Of a stretch of DNA of 64,000 nt, positions 41,346 to 51,730 are shown one piece after another. The translations under genes and the position numbers were made by a program. Below the pieces are notes generated by a model. It was not told where the DNA came from. It did not search any database and worked only from the letters and a program-made list of their open reading frames with translations. Origin of the DNA: Hybos culiciformis (taxonomy: Eukaryota > Arthropoda > Insecta > Diptera > Hybotidae); NCBI GenBank assembly GCA_964007475.1, contig OZ023274.1, forward strand, positions 78,503,303 to 78,567,302, read 5' to 3'. Numbering within the stretch: the first letter of the stretch is position 1; each line of letters opens with the position of its first letter.

Positions 41346-43139
41346 ATGATTAGAATAATTTTTTCTCATTTAATAATAATAAATATTTTTATTTCAAATT
41401 TATATTGTTTTAACACCGATAGTGATATTACTCCTAATTTGAGAGCTATAATGAATCATTTGAATAAATTTAACAAATTTAACAGTATTCTTTTATTTCA
41501 CAGTGGGGATCGAGATTATGACTTAAAGTTTGAGAACTTAATTTTTGAAAAAGATTACTATCAACCAGTATTTGTAATACACGGAAAAGGGAATTCAATA
41601 AATGTTCATGAAATTTATAACTCAAAAATTTTAAGTATTATTTTTGTTACTTCTTTTGAAGAAAAATTGTTAGAAACAGCATTCAACAGTCTTAGAAGAT
41701 TAAATTTAGAAAAAATCATTATATCGTTGAAAAATAATGAAAATGACACAAGTGATGCAATAAAAATTTTGAAATGGTGCAATCAACATAAATTTATAAA
41801 TTCAATTTTGTTGTTGGAAAATTCTAATCAAGTTTTAAGCTTCACCATGTTTCCCGAATATACAGAACTAAATTTAACAAAATCGTTAGAACTATTTCCG
41901 GATAAAATGAAAAATTTAAATGGATACAGTTTTACTTTTTTGATGCAAGAATATAGTCCATTGGAATTTGTATATGGCAATAAAAGATTAGGCTTAATTG
42001 CAAGGATGTGGGAAAGTTTCGTTCTAAAATTTAATGCCTCTTTGAATTCGTTGAAGGGCGTAGCACATGGAAAAAATTTAAATCATGAATTAAACTATAA
42101 AGTTTTGTTAGAGGGAAAAACTCAGATTACTTATCATCCAATGAAATTATTAGCAGAAAACCCCAAATTGATATTTTCAAGAATGTTATATCCAACAGTA
42201 TTGAGAATAATGATCCCACATTCTTTAGAAATAGACCTATCTAAATATTTAATTTTACCACTTGGCACCGAATTTTGGCTTACACTTTGTATACTACCAT
42301 TATTCATTATAGAAATATTAAGAAGACTTATCTATAATAAAAAAATTAGTTTCATGACAGTTCTTCTGACCATCGAATCAATTATTTTATTTTTGCCTAA
42401 AAATATAAATTTAGATAGTAAATATATTACTAATAAGATAATTTTATTAATTTATGCTGTAATTGGATTTTTCTTTACTAATGCTTATCGAGCTTATCTA
42501 ATTAGAATATTGGCAAAAGTGAAATTTGATCCTGAAATTAAAACTTTGGAAGAATTATATAATTCAAATATACGAATAATGATGACCCAATTTAATTATG
42601 ATAACTTTGAAAATGCTTCGGTATGGAGAACTTTTCCGGAATATATTACTAAAATGGTGAACATTGTTAGTTCTCAAGAGTTTCTATATCGTAGACAAAA
42701 TCTTGATGGAAATAATGGGTTTATGGCTGGTGATTTCACAAAAATGTTTATCGAAAAGCTTCAATCGAAGTCACCACAGCCGTTAATTGGATTTACGGAT
42801 ATTATTTTGAGTTCTACACATTACGCTTTCATAATGAAAGAAAATTCTCCTTTTTTGCAAGTTTTGAATTATTTTATTTTACAATCCCGTGAATCTGGTT
42901 TATTATCAAAGTGGCTTTATATGGATTTAAATTTAGCTTACACACTTGAAAATTCAAATTATTATAGAGACACGAATCATAGACACATTATTACTGTGAA
43001 TCACATGTTCTGGTGTTGGATCATTTTATTGATGGGCTTAGCTGTTTCAATAATATGTTTTACTTTTGAGTTTATGCAACATAAATTGAATTGTAGAAAA
43101 TATGTGAAAAAAACGATTAAAAATCAAATGAAAAAATAA
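41346..43139 (+). CDS. divergent ionotropic receptor (array gene 1)
   Basis: This is a single-exon gene of 597 residues. A signal peptide (about 1-21) is followed by a reduced amino-terminal domain (about 25-195). S1, the first half of the ligand-binding domain (about 200-298), contains LGLIARMWESF; such a G-x-x-x-x-x-W motif is usual in IRs. Next come a first membrane segment (about 302-328), a pore-like hydrophobic loop (335-350), a membrane segment (363-380) running into AYRAYLIRILAKVKF and the IR-typical TLEELYNS (400-407), S2 (about 405-545, with SRESGLLSKW) and a last membrane segment (553-576) starting HMFWCWI. This order is that of iGluR-derived insect IRs, which act as ligand-gated cation channels in sensory-neuron membranes, normally with a co-receptor such as IR25a or IR76b. 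The glutamate-contacting arginine context of S1 is not recognisable, as in other divergent IRs. The ligand is unknown; taste is a reasonable guess. Confidence 0.9.
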   Translation: MIRIIFSHLIIINIFISNLYCFNTDSDITPNLRAIMNHLNKFNKFNSILLFHSGDRDYDLKFENLIFEKDYYQPVFVIHGKGNSINVHEIYNSKILSIIFVTSFEEKLLETAFNSLRRLNLEKIIISLKNNENDTSDAIKILKWCNQHKFINSILLLENSNQVLSFTMFPEYTELNLTKSLELFPDKMKNLNGYSFTFLMQEYSPLEFVYGNKRLGLIARMWESFVLKFNASLNSLKGVAHGKNLNHELNYKVLLEGKTQITYHPMKLLAENPKLIFSRMLYPTVLRIMIPHSLEIDLSKYLILPLGTEFWLTLCILPLFIIEILRRLIYNKKISFMTVLLTIESIILFLPKNINLDSKYITNKIILLIYAVIGFFFTNAYRAYLIRILAKVKFDPEIKTLEELYNSNIRIMMTQFNYDNFENASVWRTFPEYITKMVNIVSSQEFLYRRQNLDGNNGFMAGDFTKMFIEKLQSKSPQPLIGFTDIILSSTHYAFIMKENSPFLQVLNYFILQSRESGLLSKWLYMDLNLAYTLENSNYYRDTNHRHIITVNHMFWCWIILLMGLAVSIICFTFEFMQHKLNCRKYVKKTIKNQMKK

Positions 43140-44662
43140 TATTAAACTATTAAAATGTTTTTTTTATTAATATATCTTATAAATTTACTATTTTTATTCC
43201 GAGGTTCATTCTAATATGGTGTTTCCTTCAAGGCACATAATAAGGATTTATAACTTCCAATGATCGTAGTAGTCATACAATATAATTGAAATATAAAAAT
43301 TAAAAATATATTTCTTTATAAATTTTTTTATTATCTACATTCTAGATTCTACATCTATGAATTTTCTGATTCCGAATTCTAATAAAATAAAGAAAAAAAT
43401 AAAAATTCTGGCCGTCTCTTTTAAATAACTTAAGATAACTTTTCTGTTTTATTTTTTTACCGCAGGATAAATTTTCGCTGTTTAGGACCAAATTTGAAAA
43501 AAATACGTCGCTTTCTTTTTCGAAACATCTTTTAGCTACAAAAAATCAGTCGTATTTATTAAAACGTTTTACTTATAAGAGAGATAGAGGTCTTCTACTA
43601 ACAGTCCATTTAACTATTGTTAATAATTGATAACTTTTCTAACAGAAATTATTTTGATCTCATAGGGAGATCAAATTTTTATGTATCTATTATGCACGTA
43701 ATATTAAAATTCGTGATTTATTTTTACTAAACACGATTCTGAGTGCATGGTTCCGCAGAATAGAAAATAAAGTCACACTATACTCATAAAAATCACATTA
43801 TACATAATACATGTAAATTTGCTGTATTTCAATGCTTTTCATTTTGTTAAATTTGTATCCATTTCGAACATCACAACAATTTTGGTTCCCAAGTTTTGAA
43901 TTTATTATATGGTTGAGATTAAATTCACTTTCGCCTTCAATAAATTTTACTTTTTTTATTAGATCTATTCAGCTTTACACAAAAAAGATTAACTATAATA
44001 ATTATAAAAAACACAGCTTCAATGTTTGGTTTTATTTCCATTTAAAATATAAAGTTCTCTCTCAATTAAGCTTTAATTTAATCCTTATAAGTCAGGGTCT
44101 ATTGATCTAATTTTATTGCTTAAAGGCTCTGATTATTCAATTAAAAACATATATAGTAATGATTGTTCTTTTTTGTAATTTTAAGTGTTATACTCTTCCG
44201 TAAAAGGGCGACTTGAAACAATTTTTGTTTTCACAAAGATTTTATGATCATTACAATTAATTATTATTTTATTTCCAAGCAGGTAATTCAACTTCTTAAA
44301 TATTCAAAATTAAATTACATAAAATCAATTAAAATATAAAATGTAATTTTGTATAAAGTTTGAAATTATATTATAACAGACACCACTTTCGATTTTATTC
44401 AGAAAAGTCAATAAAATTTCTTATTAAACACAAATTTTAGAAGGACAGCTTTTAACACTTTGACGTATATCAACATGGAGCTTGAGCCAAGTATTTAGTC
44501 AACCAGTGAAAGATAACTATAGAGAATTTTTTATTTTAGGTTGATAGTAATTTCAATCCCAAAAACTACAAAAATAATCTTTACAATAAATTAATATTAA
44601 ATTCTTAATTATTATAGTAATTTTTCATTTCATAAACAATTTAAAATTTAAGATTACCTTAT
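43140..44662. other. spacer between IR genes 1 and 2
   Basis: It holds the 3' end of gene 1, with a possible AATAAA polyadenylation signal near 43380, and upstream DNA of gene 2. An open frame at 43832-44110 shows no IR motif or other family signature and is not called. From about 44385 the sequence is recognisably related to the upstream regions of genes 3 and 4 (TTCGATTTTATTCAG, then TTTGACGTAT near 44459). Apart from that it does not resemble the other two spacers. Confidence 0.6.
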
Positions 44663-44754
44663 ATTTCAAAAGCTCAAAATTTTTGATTTATTATAATTTT
44701 CTTTAATATTTTTCAAAATTCGACGAATCAAATTGTTCATAATTATCGCAAAAT
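44663..44754 (+). promoter_or_regulatory. conserved proximal promoter/5' leader of IR gene 2
   Basis: It is nearly identical to the block before gene 1 (41254-41345), down to the ATTATCGCAAAAT adjoining the ATG. Together with the shared first 30 codons this places genes 1 and 2 in one 5' class, distinct from genes 3 and 4. Confidence 0.55.
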
Positions 44755-46539
44755 ATGATTAGTATAATTTTTCCTCATTTAATAATAATAAATATTTTTA
44801 TTTCAAATTTATATTGTTTTAACACCGATAGTGATATTACTCCTAATTTGAAAGATATAATGAATCAAGTGCACAAATATGACAAATTTAATAGTATTAT
44901 TTTATTTTATAGTGAAGATCGATATTATGATTTAAACTTTGAAAACTTCATTTTTGAAAAAGATTACTATCAACCAGTGATTATAATAACCGGAAAATGG
45001 AATTCAATAAATTTTCATGAAATTTATAATTCAATAATATTAAGTATTATTTTTGTAACTTCTTTTGAAGATAAAGTGTTAGAAACAGCATTCAACAATC
45101 TTAAAGGATTAAACTTAGAAAAAATCATTGTATCGTTGAAAGATAAAGAAAATGACAAAAGTGTTGCAATAAAAATTTTGAAATGGTTCAATCAACATAA
45201 ATTTATAAATTCAATTTTGTTATTGGAAAATTCTGATCAAATTTTGAGCTTCACCATGTTTCCCGAATATACACAACTCAATTTAACAAAATCGTTAGAA
45301 CTATTTCCGGATAAAACGAGCGATTTATATGGATACAATTTTCATCTTTTGATGCAAAAATACAATCCATTAGCATTTGTAATTGGCGAAAAAAGATTGG
45401 GTTTGGTTCCAAAGATATGGGAAAATTTTGCTAAAAAATTTAATGCTACTGTGAAAGCGATAGATACAACAAAATATGGAAGAAATTTAAATGATGAATT
45501 ACAATTTAAAGCTTTATTAGAGGGAGAAACTGAAATTGCTTATTATCCTATGAAGGTATTAACAAAACATCATGGATTGACTTTTTCTGAATTAGTATTT
45601 CCATCAGTTTTAAGAATAATGGTGCCGCATTCTTCTGAAATAAACCTATCGAAATATTTAATTTTGCCACTTGGTACCCAATTTTTGCTTACACTTTTTA
45701 TACTACCATTATTCATTATAGAAGTATTAAGGAGACTTATCTACAATAAAAAAATTAGTTTCATGACAGTTCTTCTGACCATCGAATCAATTATTTTATT
45801 TTTACCCAAAAAAATTAATTTAGGGAGCAAATATATAACAAATAAGATAATTTTAATAATTTATGCTGGAATTGGATTTTTCTTTACCACTGCTTATCGA
45901 GCTTATCTCGTTAGAATATTGGCAAAAGTGAAATTTGATCCTGAAATTAAAACTTTGGAAGAATTATACAATTCAAAAATTCAAATAATGATAACTCGAT
46001 TTGATTACGAACACTTTCAAAATGCTTCATTATGGAATAATTTTCCAGTATATATTTTTAATATGTTGGAAATTCTTGATTCTCCAGAATATCAACATCG
46101 TCGAGATATTGTTGATCCAAATTATGGCTTTATGGCTGGTGATCTCACGAAAGCTCTTTTCGAAATACTTCAAGCAGAATCACCGCAGCCATTAATTGGA
46201 TTTACGGACATTGTTATGAGCGTTACTCATTATGCTTTCATAATGAAAGAAAATTCACCTTTTTTGAAAATTATGAATAAATTTCTTTTACAGTCTAGAG
46301 AAACTGGTTTACTATTAAAATGGTTTTATATGGATTTGAAATTAGTTTACAGTATTGAGAAAAAAATATTTTATAAGGACACGTTACACCGGAATATTAT
46401 TACTGTGAATCACATGTTTTGGTGTTGGATCATTTTATTGTTGGGCTTAGCTGTTTCAATAATATGTTTTAGTTTTGAATTTTGTTGTCAACGAAAATTA
46501 GATAATACAAAATATTTTAAAAAAGCAACGAAGAAGTAA
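44755..46539 (+). CDS. divergent ionotropic receptor (array gene 2)
   Basis: This is an intact single-exon gene of 594 residues with the same plan as gene 1: signal peptide, reduced amino-terminal domain, S1 (LGLVPKIWENF), membrane segment starting YLILPLGTQF, pore-like loop, second membrane segment ending in TTAYRAYLVRILAKV, TLEELYNS, S2 with SRETGLLLKW, and a last membrane segment starting HMFWCWI. The N-terminus is gene 1-like (NTDSDITPNL). From about residue 170 onward it is almost identical to gene 3 and clearly different from genes 1 and 4. It is presumably a chemosensory channel subunit working with a co-receptor. A short cytoplasmic tail ends in lysines. The AATAAA near 46708 may be its polyadenylation signal. 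An overlapping open frame at 46001-46195 is a shadow. Confidence 0.9.
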   Translation: MISIIFPHLIIINIFISNLYCFNTDSDITPNLKDIMNQVHKYDKFNSIILFYSEDRYYDLNFENFIFEKDYYQPVIIITGKWNSINFHEIYNSIILSIIFVTSFEDKVLETAFNNLKGLNLEKIIVSLKDKENDKSVAIKILKWFNQHKFINSILLLENSDQILSFTMFPEYTQLNLTKSLELFPDKTSDLYGYNFHLLMQKYNPLAFVIGEKRLGLVPKIWENFAKKFNATVKAIDTTKYGRNLNDELQFKALLEGETEIAYYPMKVLTKHHGLTFSELVFPSVLRIMVPHSSEINLSKYLILPLGTQFLLTLFILPLFIIEVLRRLIYNKKISFMTVLLTIESIILFLPKKINLGSKYITNKIILIIYAGIGFFFTTAYRAYLVRILAKVKFDPEIKTLEELYNSKIQIMITRFDYEHFQNASLWNNFPVYIFNMLEILDSPEYQHRRDIVDPNYGFMAGDLTKALFEILQAESPQPLIGFTDIVMSVTHYAFIMKENSPFLKIMNKFLLQSRETGLLLKWFYMDLKLVYSIEKKIFYKDTLHRNIITVNHMFWCWIILLLGLAVSIICFSFEFCCQRKLDNTKYFKKATKK

Positions 46540-47821
46540 AATTGTAAAAATAATATTACCTAAATGCATTTTTTATTTGTTTAAAAAATTTTCTTTATTA
46601 ACCTTAATCACCATTGACTTAATCTTAGTATTACCAAATTACCAAAATTTAAAATTAATAGGAAAATATTAAATTAAATAAGAAATATATATGCTAATTG
46701 TGTCCAAAATAAATCGTATGGAAAAAAACTTTTATTTTATGTGATTACTGAAAGAGTTAACTAATAAAAATGCGTGATCTTTAAAACTAAGTAGGAATAA
46801 TCAGTATTTATTATTTGGACGTTTGGAAAGCAGGATTTGATTAAGAATTTTAAAAATTTAGAAAGTTTATATTTACAATAATAAAATATTTATAATTTTT
46901 TTCTATTCATGAATTTTATTCTGGAGGAAAAAATGAGCCAACTAAAAATGATATGATAAAATCCAGAACTAGCTCCTCCGACGCATAGAAGCTCACAAGT
47001 TCACTAGTTATAAATTCTCTCTAAAAAAGAGAATAATCAATAATCATACTACAAGCTCCTCCGAACTTCAATTTTGTGGACTACAATATTACTATTTTGA
47101 ATGAAAGGTTGAATTTAATCGATTCTTTACTAATGCAGGATAATTTATACTTTGAATTTTGTTTTAAATATTACACTATCTACAGAACAAATTTTAGAAT
47201 ATCTGTAATTTTAGTATATTGATGCGCACAAGGATCGATGAAGTTTGGAAAATGATCCGAAAAATTACATTACAACCAAAAAAAAAAATTTTTTTTTTTT
47301 TCTAAGTTTAATGAACTATAGAATATTAATTAATTAATTATAATATTCGGAAATGATTATTCTTTTGATAAAAGAAAATAGTTGTATACAACTAAAAACA
47401 AATGGAGTCATTTGTTAACTATAGTGATGATTAGTATGATTAGTATGATGTAGTGAGTTAAAACTAGAATAATAATAATTATAATGTTTTAATTATATTT
47501 TGAAGCATATACAAAGTATTTCGAACCTTTGTATAATTATAGAATTCAATAACATTAATCAATTACATAAACTCCATTATGAAGTATAGAATCGTTGGAA
47601 TGATAAATAATTATCGAAATTATATATTAAAGAATATTTCATTCTCGATTTTATTCAGTAAACTGACGATTTCTTAAGACACATGTTAGAAGTTTAACAG
47701 TTTGACGTATTAATAAAAAGCTAGACAAAGTATTTTTATGTTATATTTGGATATAGTAATTTCGATTGGAAACTTCGAAAATAATCTTTACAATAAATGA
47801 ATATAATATTATTACAGTCAT
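46540..47821. repeat. spacer between IR genes 2 and 3 (paralogous to the 3-4 spacer)
   Basis: Most of this spacer has a counterpart between genes 3 and 4. The first part matches downstream of gene 3 (TATGTGATTACTGAAA near 46739 and 49911). The middle matches 51868-52230 (GATCTTTAAAACTA, GGACGTTTGGAAA, TTGTGGACTACAATATTA, CACAAGGATCGATGAA). The last part matches 52280-52570 (ATAAACTC, AGAATCGTTGGAATG, AGTTTAACAGTTTGACGTAT). It lacks both insertions found in the other spacer and so preserves their empty sites. About 130 bases around 46830-46960 have no counterpart there, which suggests a deletion in one copy. Confidence 0.8.
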
Positions 47822-47919
47822 TTTTCATTTTACAATTAATTAATTTATATTTATAATTTATTATTATTTTCCTTAATATTCTTTAAAAGTCGAAAAATCA
47901 TAAAGAGTTCGTGCAAGAT
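47822..47919 (+). promoter_or_regulatory. proximal promoter/5' leader of IR gene 3
   Basis: The last 60 bases before the ATG (TTATTATTTTCCTTAATATT, then GAGTTCGTGCAAGAT) are nearly the same as before gene 4 and differ from genes 1 and 2. Compared with the other three genes it has lost the TTTCAAAAGCTCAA block at its upstream edge, going directly from ATTAATTAATTT to the TTATTATTTTCC core. If that block matters for expression, gene 3 may be expressed differently. Confidence 0.5.
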
Positions 47920-49701
47920 ATGAATAGAACAATTTTTCGGAATTTAATAATAAACATATTTATTTCAAATTTATATTGTTTTATCACTGATAGTGGTATT
48001 AGTACCAATTTGAAAGCTATAATGAATCATGTGAATAAATTTAACAAATTTGACAGTATTATTTTATTTTATAGTGAAGATCGATATTATGATTTAAACT
48101 TTGAAAACATAATTTTTGAGACAGATTACTATCAACCAATAGTTGTTATACCCGGAAAAGGAAATTCAATAAATTTTCTTGAAATTTATAATTCAATAAT
48201 TTTAAGTATTATTTTTGTAACTTCTTTTGAAGAAAAAGTATTAGAAACAGCATTCAACAATCTTAAAAGATTAAACTTAGAAAAAATCATTGTATCGTTG
48301 AAAAATAATGAAAATGACACAAGTGATGCAATGAAAATTTTGAAATGGTGTAATCAACATAAATTCATAAATTCAATTTTGTTATTGGAAAATTCTGATC
48401 AAATTTTAAGCTTTACCATATTCCCGGAATATACACAACTCAATTTAACAAAATCGTTAGAACTATTTCCGGATAAAACGAGTGATTTAAGTGGCTACAA
48501 TTTTAATCTCTTGATGCAAAAATATAATCCATTAGCATTTGTAATTGGCGAAAAAAGATTAGGTTTGGTTCCAAAGATATGGGAAAATTTTGCTAAAAAA
48601 TTTAATGCTATTGTGAAAGCGATTGATACAACAAAATATGGAACAAATTTAAATGATGAATTACAATTAAAAGTTTTATTAGAAGGAGAAACTGAAATTG
48701 CTTATTATCCTATGAAGGTATTAACAAAACATCATGGATTGACTTTTTCTGAATTAGTATTTCCATCAGTTTTAAGGATAATGGTACCGTATTCTTCTGA
48801 AATAAACCTATCGAAATATTTGATTTTGCCACTTGGTACCCAATTTTTGCTCACACTTTTTATACTACCATTATTCATTATAGAAATATTAAGAAGACTT
48901 ATCTACAATAAAAAAATTAGTTTCATGACAGTTCTTCTGACCATCGAATCAATTATTTTATTTTTGCCTAAAAAAATTGATTTAGGGAGCAAATATTTAA
49001 CAAATAAAATAATTTTGATAATTTATGCTGGAATTGGATTTTTTTTTACCACTGCTTATCGAGCTTATCTCGTTAGAATATTGGCAAAAGTTAAATTTAA
49101 TCCTGAAATTAAAACATTGGAAGAATTATACAATTCAAAAATGCAAATAATGATAAGTCGATTTGATTACGAACACTTTCAAAATGCTTCATTATGGAAT
49201 AATTTTCCAGTATATATTTTTAATATGTTGGAAATTCGTGATTCTCCAGAATATCAACATCATCGAGAAATTCTTGATCCAAATTATGGCTTTATGGCCG
49301 GTGATCTCACGAAAGCTCTTTTCGAATTACTTCAAGCAGAATCACCGCAGCCATTAATGGGATTTACGGACATTGTTATGAGCGTTACCCATTTTGTTTT
49401 CATAATGAAAGAAAATTCACCTTTTTTGAAAATTATAAATAATTTTCTTATGCAGTCGAGAGAAACTGGTTTACTATTAAAATGGTTTTATATGGATTTG
49501 AAATTAGTTTACAGTATTGAGAAAAAATTTTTTTATAAGGACACATTACACCGGAATATTATTACTGTGAATCACATGTTTTGGTGTTGGATCACTTTAT
49601 TGTTGGGCTTAGCTGTTTCAATAATATGTTTTAGTTTTGAATTTTGTTGTCAACGAAAATTAGATAATACAAAATATTTAAAAAAAGCAACGAAGAAGTA
49701 A
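47920..49701 (+). CDS. divergent ionotropic receptor (array gene 3, hybrid of gene 4 and gene 2 types)
   Basis: The start is the ATG at 47920 (MNRTIF), which opens a normal signal peptide; the frame extends upstream only through a GTG at 47911, which is not a likely eukaryotic start. The gene is single-exon and 593 residues long. Residues up to about 165 are gene 4-like (ITDSGISTNLKAIMNHVNKF, SFTIFPEY). From about residue 170 (TKSLELFPDKTSDL) to the end it is almost identical to gene 2 (KYNPLAFVIGEKRLGLVPKI, TDIVMSVTH). Domain plan as in the other copies: reduced N-domain, S1, membrane segment and pore loop, membrane segment with AYRAYLVRILAKV, S2, final membrane segment from HMFWCWI. No frameshift or stop, so it looks functional. 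Some residues around 115-140 match gene 1 instead, hinting at additional conversion. The open frame at 49163-49357 is a shadow. Confidence 0.9.
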   Translation: MNRTIFRNLIINIFISNLYCFITDSGISTNLKAIMNHVNKFNKFDSIILFYSEDRYYDLNFENIIFETDYYQPIVVIPGKGNSINFLEIYNSIILSIIFVTSFEEKVLETAFNNLKRLNLEKIIVSLKNNENDTSDAMKILKWCNQHKFINSILLLENSDQILSFTIFPEYTQLNLTKSLELFPDKTSDLSGYNFNLLMQKYNPLAFVIGEKRLGLVPKIWENFAKKFNAIVKAIDTTKYGTNLNDELQLKVLLEGETEIAYYPMKVLTKHHGLTFSELVFPSVLRIMVPYSSEINLSKYLILPLGTQFLLTLFILPLFIIEILRRLIYNKKISFMTVLLTIESIILFLPKKIDLGSKYLTNKIILIIYAGIGFFFTTAYRAYLVRILAKVKFNPEIKTLEELYNSKMQIMISRFDYEHFQNASLWNNFPVYIFNMLEIRDSPEYQHHREILDPNYGFMAGDLTKALFELLQAESPQPLMGFTDIVMSVTHFVFIMKENSPFLKIINNFLMQSRETGLLLKWFYMDLKLVYSIEKKFFYKDTLHRNIITVNHMFWCWITLLLGLAVSIICFSFEFCCQRKLDNTKYLKKATKK

Positions 49702-49935
49702 AATTGTAAAAAAAATATTACCTAAATGCATTTGTTTGAATGAGAAATTTCTAAAAACTACTTTTTTAACCTTAATCAGTAATCACCATTAACTTAATCT
49801 CAGTATTACCAAATTACTAAAATTTGAAATTAGGAAAATATGAAATTAAATATGAAATATAAATGCTTATTGTTATCAAAATAAATCTTATGGAAAAAAA
49901 CTTTTACTTTATGTGATTACTGAAAAAGTAAATAA
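49702..49935. repeat. 3' flank of IR gene 3, paralogous to the 3' flank of gene 2
   Basis: It matches 46540-46760 with scattered changes (ATTACCTAAATGCATTT, ACTTAATCT, GGAAAAAAACTTTTA, TATGTGATTACTGAAAA). An AATAAA near 49880 is a candidate polyadenylation signal. The match breaks at about 49936, where the LINE begins, and resumes after the LINE tail. Confidence 0.8.
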
Positions 49936-49937
49936 TT

Positions 49938-51123
49938 TTTGAGCTAATTTTTGAAAAAGCTATTTATAATTCTATACTCCCAGAAGTCATACCGCTTATT
50001 TTGCGCAATGGTTTCTTGCCAGGCCAATCTACTGTCACTAATCTGTGTCTGATTACAGATTACATTGCTTCTGCAATGGATAAATCCTTACAAGTTGATT
50101 GTATATATACACAGATTTCACAAAGGCGTTTGACAAAATTAGCCATTCTAAAATTCTGTTACAAATGAGAAATTTTGGTTTTGATACCGCTTTAACCTCA
50201 TGGTTTTATTCCTACCTCACGCATCGCACTCAAACCGTCGCCCTGGTAGGTTCCCGCTCTGCCGCCTTTGAACCTACTTCAGGAGTTCCTCAAGGCTCTA
50301 TACTTGGCCCAATTATTTTTTTCATTTTCATTAACAATCTTGCTGAAAACTTTTTATCAAATTATCTACTGTTTGCAGATGACTTGAAAATATTTCGCAC
50401 AGTTGAGTCTATCCGCGACTGTGTAGTTATTCAAAAGAATCTTGAATGGCTCATAGCTTGGTGTGACGAAAATGAGCTTCCACTCAATTTTGACAAATGT
50501 ACTTTTATGAGTTTCCACAGAAAGCGTAATCCAATTAATTTTAACTACCTTTTTAAAACCACATCGCTGCAAAAAGTTTCCCAACAAAAAGATCTCGGAA
50601 TAATTTTCGACTCGAACTTCACTTTCAGTCCCCATATGTGTGATATTTTTAAAAAATCTAGTCGACGTTTGGATTTTATTTTCCGTGTTGGCCGCAAATT
50701 TCGATCAGTCTATACATTCATCAAATTGTTTAATTCTCTTGTTCGCAGTATTTTAAAATATGGTTACACAATTTGGAGCCCGTTCTATGAGTGCTAAAAA
50801 TTTCAACTTGAAATAATACAAAAAAAATTTACTCGACTTTTATTCCACAAAATGGGCTTCCTCATGCTGGATTATGCCAGCAGAATCAAGGAGCTCAATA
50901 TGATGTCTCTCTGTCAACGAAGAATAGTTTGGTTGAGCGGATTGCATTCTACAATCCTATCCGTTTCACTAGATTGAACATAACATTTAATATACCCACC
51001 CGTAGAACCGACTTTTTATTTAAAAGTCCCATCATTAGAATTCAATATAATCACAATTTATATTTCAATCACGTCATTAATTTGCGTGAGCTTACAGTAA
51101 TTTTACTACCCACTTGCGCTTAA
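49938..51123 (+). pseudogene. LINE reverse transcriptase, frameshifted
   Basis: It reads from FELIFEKAIY and GFLPGQSTVTNL (fingers region) in one frame to about 50100, where a TATATA run carries two extra bases. It then continues in another frame with YTDFTKAFDKISHSKIL (motif A), TSGVPQGSILGP (motif B) and LLFADDLKIF (catalytic motif C, F-ADD variant), through the thumb to YGYTIWSPFYEC, stopped by TAA at 50795-50797. After this nonsense codon the same frame continues (IIQKKFTRLLFHKMGF, RIKELNMMSLCQRR). A further frameshift near 50920 leads to FNIPTRRTDFLFKSPIIR. The pattern (FTKAFD, GVPQGS, ADD, RRT near the end) belongs to LINE reverse transcriptases of arthropods. It is not functional: two frameshifts, one stop and no endonuclease domain. 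Confidence 0.85.
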
Positions 51124-51334
51124 ACTTTTTCCTCTCTTTACCCTTTACAACAAACATTATTGTTGGCATTTTCATTTTCATTCGCATTTTCATTTATGCT
51201 AAATGTTGCCTTTAGCTTTATTATTAGTTTTTATATTTTTTAGGTTTATTTGCTTTTTATTTTCAAGTTTGAATTTTGTAAATATTTTTTTGATTTTGTT
51301 GACTTGATGAATTGTTTCTTAATTTTTATCAGCT

Positions 51335-51730
51335 TATTTTTTTTTTTATTTTTTTTTTATTAAAGTTACCAAATCACTAGGTGGGATACCTTTTACACAA
51401 GTATGGATTTGATAATGGAAAGGAGGTTTAGACGGGATTTAAAAGTGGGGCAGTTAGTAGGTAATCATGTACACTTTTCTTAAAGCGGCACAAGTCGTAA
51501 GTCAAACGTGCGTCAGCTGTCGGGAACAATTTTAATGGGAGAGCATTCCACATTCTCGAGGTGCGAACTGAAAACGAATCTCCGAAGCTCGTTCTATGAC
51601 ATCTGGGAATTTTGACGAAATATGAGTGTGACGTTGAAGCAGTGCGTGTTTGGCGTGAAAATACTTGGAGTGGAGGAAGTAGGGCCTTTACTTCCAGAGA
51701 ACACGTATCCGTTCCAACAAACTCTTTATA
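51335..51730 (-). mobile_element. second LINE fragment, antisense, nested in the first
   Basis: On the minus strand this begins in the extreme C-terminus of another LINE ORF2, ends it with a stop, and runs into a short 3' region ending in two poly-A tracts (poly-T on the plus strand at 51335-51359). Its base composition (many CG dinucleotides, higher G+C) differs from the host LINE. It therefore looks like a short 5'-truncated insertion in opposite orientation. The precise right edge is blurred by a three-fold CTTTATATTAC repeat at 51723-51771, which may include its target duplication. Confidence 0.7.
51428..51730 (-). pseudogene. C-terminus of a LINE ORF2 (about 100 codons)
   Basis: The minus strand is open from 51730 to a TAA at 51428-51430. 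It contains HRTSFGDSFSVRTSRMWNAL followed by PLKLFP and, shortly after, CRFKKSVHDYLL. The S-F-x-x-RT-x-R-x-WN-x-LP motif followed by an FKK-x-V/L helix is the conserved end of many arthropod LINE polymerases. The reading frame is still intact over this length, suggesting a fairly recent insertion, but the catalytic region is absent. Confidence 0.8.

Noticed and set aside
43832..44110. 92-codon open frame in the spacer between IR genes 1 and 2, considered as an IR remnant
   Set aside because: None of the array's conserved peptides (LGLxxxxW, AYRAYL, TLEELYNS, MFWCWI) occurs in it or near it in other frames.
47911..47919. Upstream extension of gene 3 (and likewise gene 4 at 52924) from a GTG codon
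   Set aside because: A GTG start is not expected in an insect nuclear gene. The ATG three codons later begins a proper signal peptide in line with genes 1 and 2.
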